The position numbers were made by a program, and so were the translations under genes. 8,487 nucleotides of DNA, from positions 1 to 8,487 of the forward strand of contig JACDQO010000212.1 of the NCBI GenBank assembly GCA_015657605.1, given 5' to 3'. The notes under the pieces were generated by a model, which was not told the origin of the DNA, ran no database searches, and saw only the letters and a program-made list of their open reading frames with translations. How positions within the stretch are numbered: the stretch's first letter is position 1; the number at the start of each line of letters is the position of its first letter. This stretch comes from Limnohabitans sp. (GTDB lineage Bacteria; Pseudomonadota; Gammaproteobacteria; Burkholderiales; Burkholderiaceae_C). Below, in pieces: positions 7,267 through 8,487 of this stretch.

Positions 7267-7297
7267 AACGGTACCTGCAGCTGCGGCAGGTACCGTT
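7267..7297 (-). terminator. dctP-dctQ intergenic hairpin (attenuator-like)
   Basis: Perfect 12-bp inverted repeat: AACGGTACCTGC (7267-7278) pairs with GCAGGTACCGTT (7286-7297) around a 7-base loop. On the transcribed minus strand it comes about 42 bases after the dctP stop. The base of the stem continues into a short T-rich stretch (GTTTTCTAT), as in a partial intrinsic terminator, immediately before the dctQ start. The only Shine-Dalgarno-like bases before dctQ (AGGT) are in the 3' arm. A likely function is to make more binding protein than permease, by partial termination, dctP mRNA protection or masking of dctQ initiation. The structure is seen; the function is inferred. Confidence 0.72.
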
Positions 7298-7339
7298 GTG
7301 GTTCTAACCTCTCAGAAGCCTGCGCTTCAGCAGACAGGT

Positions 7340-8362
7340 TTACTTTTGCTGTTGCAGTTTAGCGACTTCAGCACGGAATTCGGCCAACATGCGCGAAGGG
7401 TCCTTCACGCCTTTGGCCTTGGCAGCTTGGGCCCAATCGCGCTCGAGTTTGCTCACGCGGATGGTCACGCCACTGATGAATGCGGGATCTGCTTTGATGA
7501 GTTTGACACCGTTTTTCTGCATGTTGCCCAAGGCAATGTCGTCCACGCGGTCCCATGATTTGCCGAAACGGCTGGCCACAGCGTCGCCCGACAACTCGTC
7601 GACGGCTTTTTTGTCTTCAGCCGACAAGCTGTTGTACTTGGCAGGGTTCATCATGAACACGAAGCTGGTGTTGTACAAACCGCCGGGGAAAGTGGTGGCG
7701 TGCTTGATGACTTTGTCGATCTTGAACGAGTCGGTGGATTCGGCAGGGAACAAAGTGCCGTCCATCACGCCTGTGGACAAGAGTTCATAAGACTCTGGGG
7801 CAGGCTTGAGGGTCACGTTCATGTCGAGGTTTTTGGCAATTTCGTTGACCATGCCGCCGCCCACACGAAACTTCATGCCCGCCAGGTCTTCCACTTTGGT
7901 GATGGGGCGCTTGGTGTTGAACACAATGCCAGGGCCATGGGTGAAGTAACCCAAAACCTTGACGCCTTGGTGCTCAGCTGCAAATTCGGGATACTTGCTG
8001 GCGATGCGGTTGAAAGCCACGGACAGCGGCTCGGCACGGTCACCCATGAATGGGAATTCCACCATTTGGGTCAACACAAAGCGGCCGGGCGTGTAGCCGT
8101 GCACAGTGAAAGAAACGTCTGCCAAGCCATTGCGAATGGCGTCATAGGTGCCCACAGGTGGCGTGACTGCGCGGGGCAAGATGTTGCAGCGGACGCGGTT
8201 CGATGTTCTGGCCGTCAGGGCGTCACACCACTCTTTTTGGGCGACAGACAGGCCATGTGTAGGAGGCACCCAGCTTGAAACGGTCAACACGGTTTGCGCT
8301 TGGGCCATACCGACCCAGCTGGTCAGGGCCACTGTGGCCAAGGAAATCAAGGTTTTTTTCAT
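7340..8362 (-). CDS. dctP: TRAP transporter periplasmic substrate-binding protein, DctP family
   Basis: The secreted solute receptor that delivers ligand to DctQM. The 340 residues have normal length and no frame break. An N-terminal signal peptide is clear: MKKTLISLATVALTSWVGMA, then QAQ, with cleavage expected near residue 22-23. Family features: LTVSSWVPPTHGLS (26-39), VGTYDAIRNGLADVSFTVHG (70-89), GIVFNTKRPITKVEDLAGMKFR (145-166) and ESYELLSTGVMDGTLFP (190-206). Arg166 sits where most DctP proteins bind the ligand carboxylate, so an organic acid is the likely ligand class; which one is unknown. Cys46 and Cys59 could form a disulfide. I chose ATG 8362 over the in-frame TTG one codon earlier, because GGAGA lies six bases upstream of the ATG and the MKKT start is typical. 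It is first in the operon; the hairpin and dctQ follow. Confidence 0.95.
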   Translation of the reverse strand: MKKTLISLATVALTSWVGMAQAQTVLTVSSWVPPTHGLSVAQKEWCDALTARTSNRVRCNILPRAVTPPVGTYDAIRNGLADVSFTVHGYTPGRFVLTQMVEFPFMGDRAEPLSVAFNRIASKYPEFAAEHQGVKVLGYFTHGPGIVFNTKRPITKVEDLAGMKFRVGGGMVNEIAKNLDMNVTLKPAPESYELLSTGVMDGTLFPAESTDSFKIDKVIKHATTFPGGLYNTSFVFMMNPAKYNSLSAEDKKAVDELSGDAVASRFGKSWDRVDDIALGNMQKNGVKLIKADPAFISGVTIRVSKLERDWAQAAKAKGVKDPSRMLAEFRAEVAKLQQQK

Positions 8363-8368
8363 CAAAGG

Positions 8369-8373
8369 TCTCC
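8369..8373 (-). promoter_or_regulatory. Ribosome binding site of dctP
   Basis: GGAGA on the minus strand, six bases before ATG 8362. It decides the start in favour of the ATG over the adjacent TTG at 8365. Confidence 0.75.
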
Positions 8374-8419
8374 ATTAAATTGGTTACAAAACATAATCTA
8401 ATCCGGAAAAGACTGGAAT

Positions 8420-8433
8420 TTAACCCATGTTAA
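8420..8433. repeat. Short AT-rich inverted repeat in the dctP upstream region
   Basis: TTAAC (8420-8424), CCAT, GTTAA (8429-8433), 58 bases before the dctP ATG. The arms are short, so it may be chance, but it lies where a regulator would act. Between it and the gene there are only weak promoter-like boxes (minus strand TTAAAT, 17 bases, TAGATT). Confidence 0.3.
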
Positions 8434-8442
8434 CCCTGAGTA

Positions 8443-8460
8443 ACCGACCAATCGGTCGGT
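8443..8460. promoter_or_regulatory. TetR-type operator-like palindrome upstream of dctP
   Basis: ACCGACC-AATC-GGTCGGT is an 18-bp site with perfect 7-bp arms, centred about 90 bases before the dctP ATG. ACCGACC/GGTCGGT half-sites of this shape are common in operators of TetR-family repressors of acyl-CoA and solute genes. The dctP promoter is expected downstream of it, or it may serve a gene beyond the right edge. The palindrome is seen; the protein family is inferred from its shape. Confidence 0.55.
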
Positions 8461-8487
8461 GAATTCCCGGGTCTGGTCAAAAATCAC

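Overview
The window looks like chromosomal DNA from a fairly GC-rich betaproteobacterium, most plausibly Burkholderiales (Comamonadaceae-like). I infer this from the codon style, the RodZ/L,D-transpeptidase-type envelope genes, and the dctP-dctQ-dctM TRAP operon; there is no rRNA or marker gene to confirm it. I saw no tRNA, rRNA, CRISPR array, insertion sequence or phage gene.

Layout. (1) Positions 1-2197, + strand: an L,D-transpeptidase gene cut by the left window edge, then a single-pass membrane protein with a RodZ-C-like (DUF4115-like) outer domain. Both probably act at the cell envelope. (2) 2417-5508, + strand: a class II histone-deacetylase-like amidohydrolase, a crotonase-family protein lacking both classical catalytic glutamates, and an MscS-family mechanosensitive channel. 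The last two genes overlap by 13 bp. (3) 5477-8362, - strand: a TRAP transporter operon, transcribed dctP, dctQ, dctM. It converges on the MscS gene and overlaps it tail to tail by 32 bp. A strong hairpin lies between dctP and dctQ. (4) 8363-8487: the dctP upstream region, with an 18-bp TetR-operator-like palindrome.

The most notable property is that six places look like single-base deletions: one in the L,D-transpeptidase, one at the start of the membrane protein, three in dctQ and one in dctM. Adding one base at each place restores a family-typical protein. Most of them lie in short homopolymers and all have the same sign. Sequencing or assembly undercalls explain this better than decay, because the other four genes are intact. 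I therefore treat the broken genes as probably functional in the organism.

How the genes may work together: the first pair fits peptidoglycan and cell-shape work. The second group has two acyl/acetyl-related enzymes beside a channel, with no shared pathway visible. The third imports an organic acid or similar solute, probably under local repressor control. I found no convincing new defence or mobile system. The least-described items are the RodZ-C-like protein and the glutamate-less crotonase.
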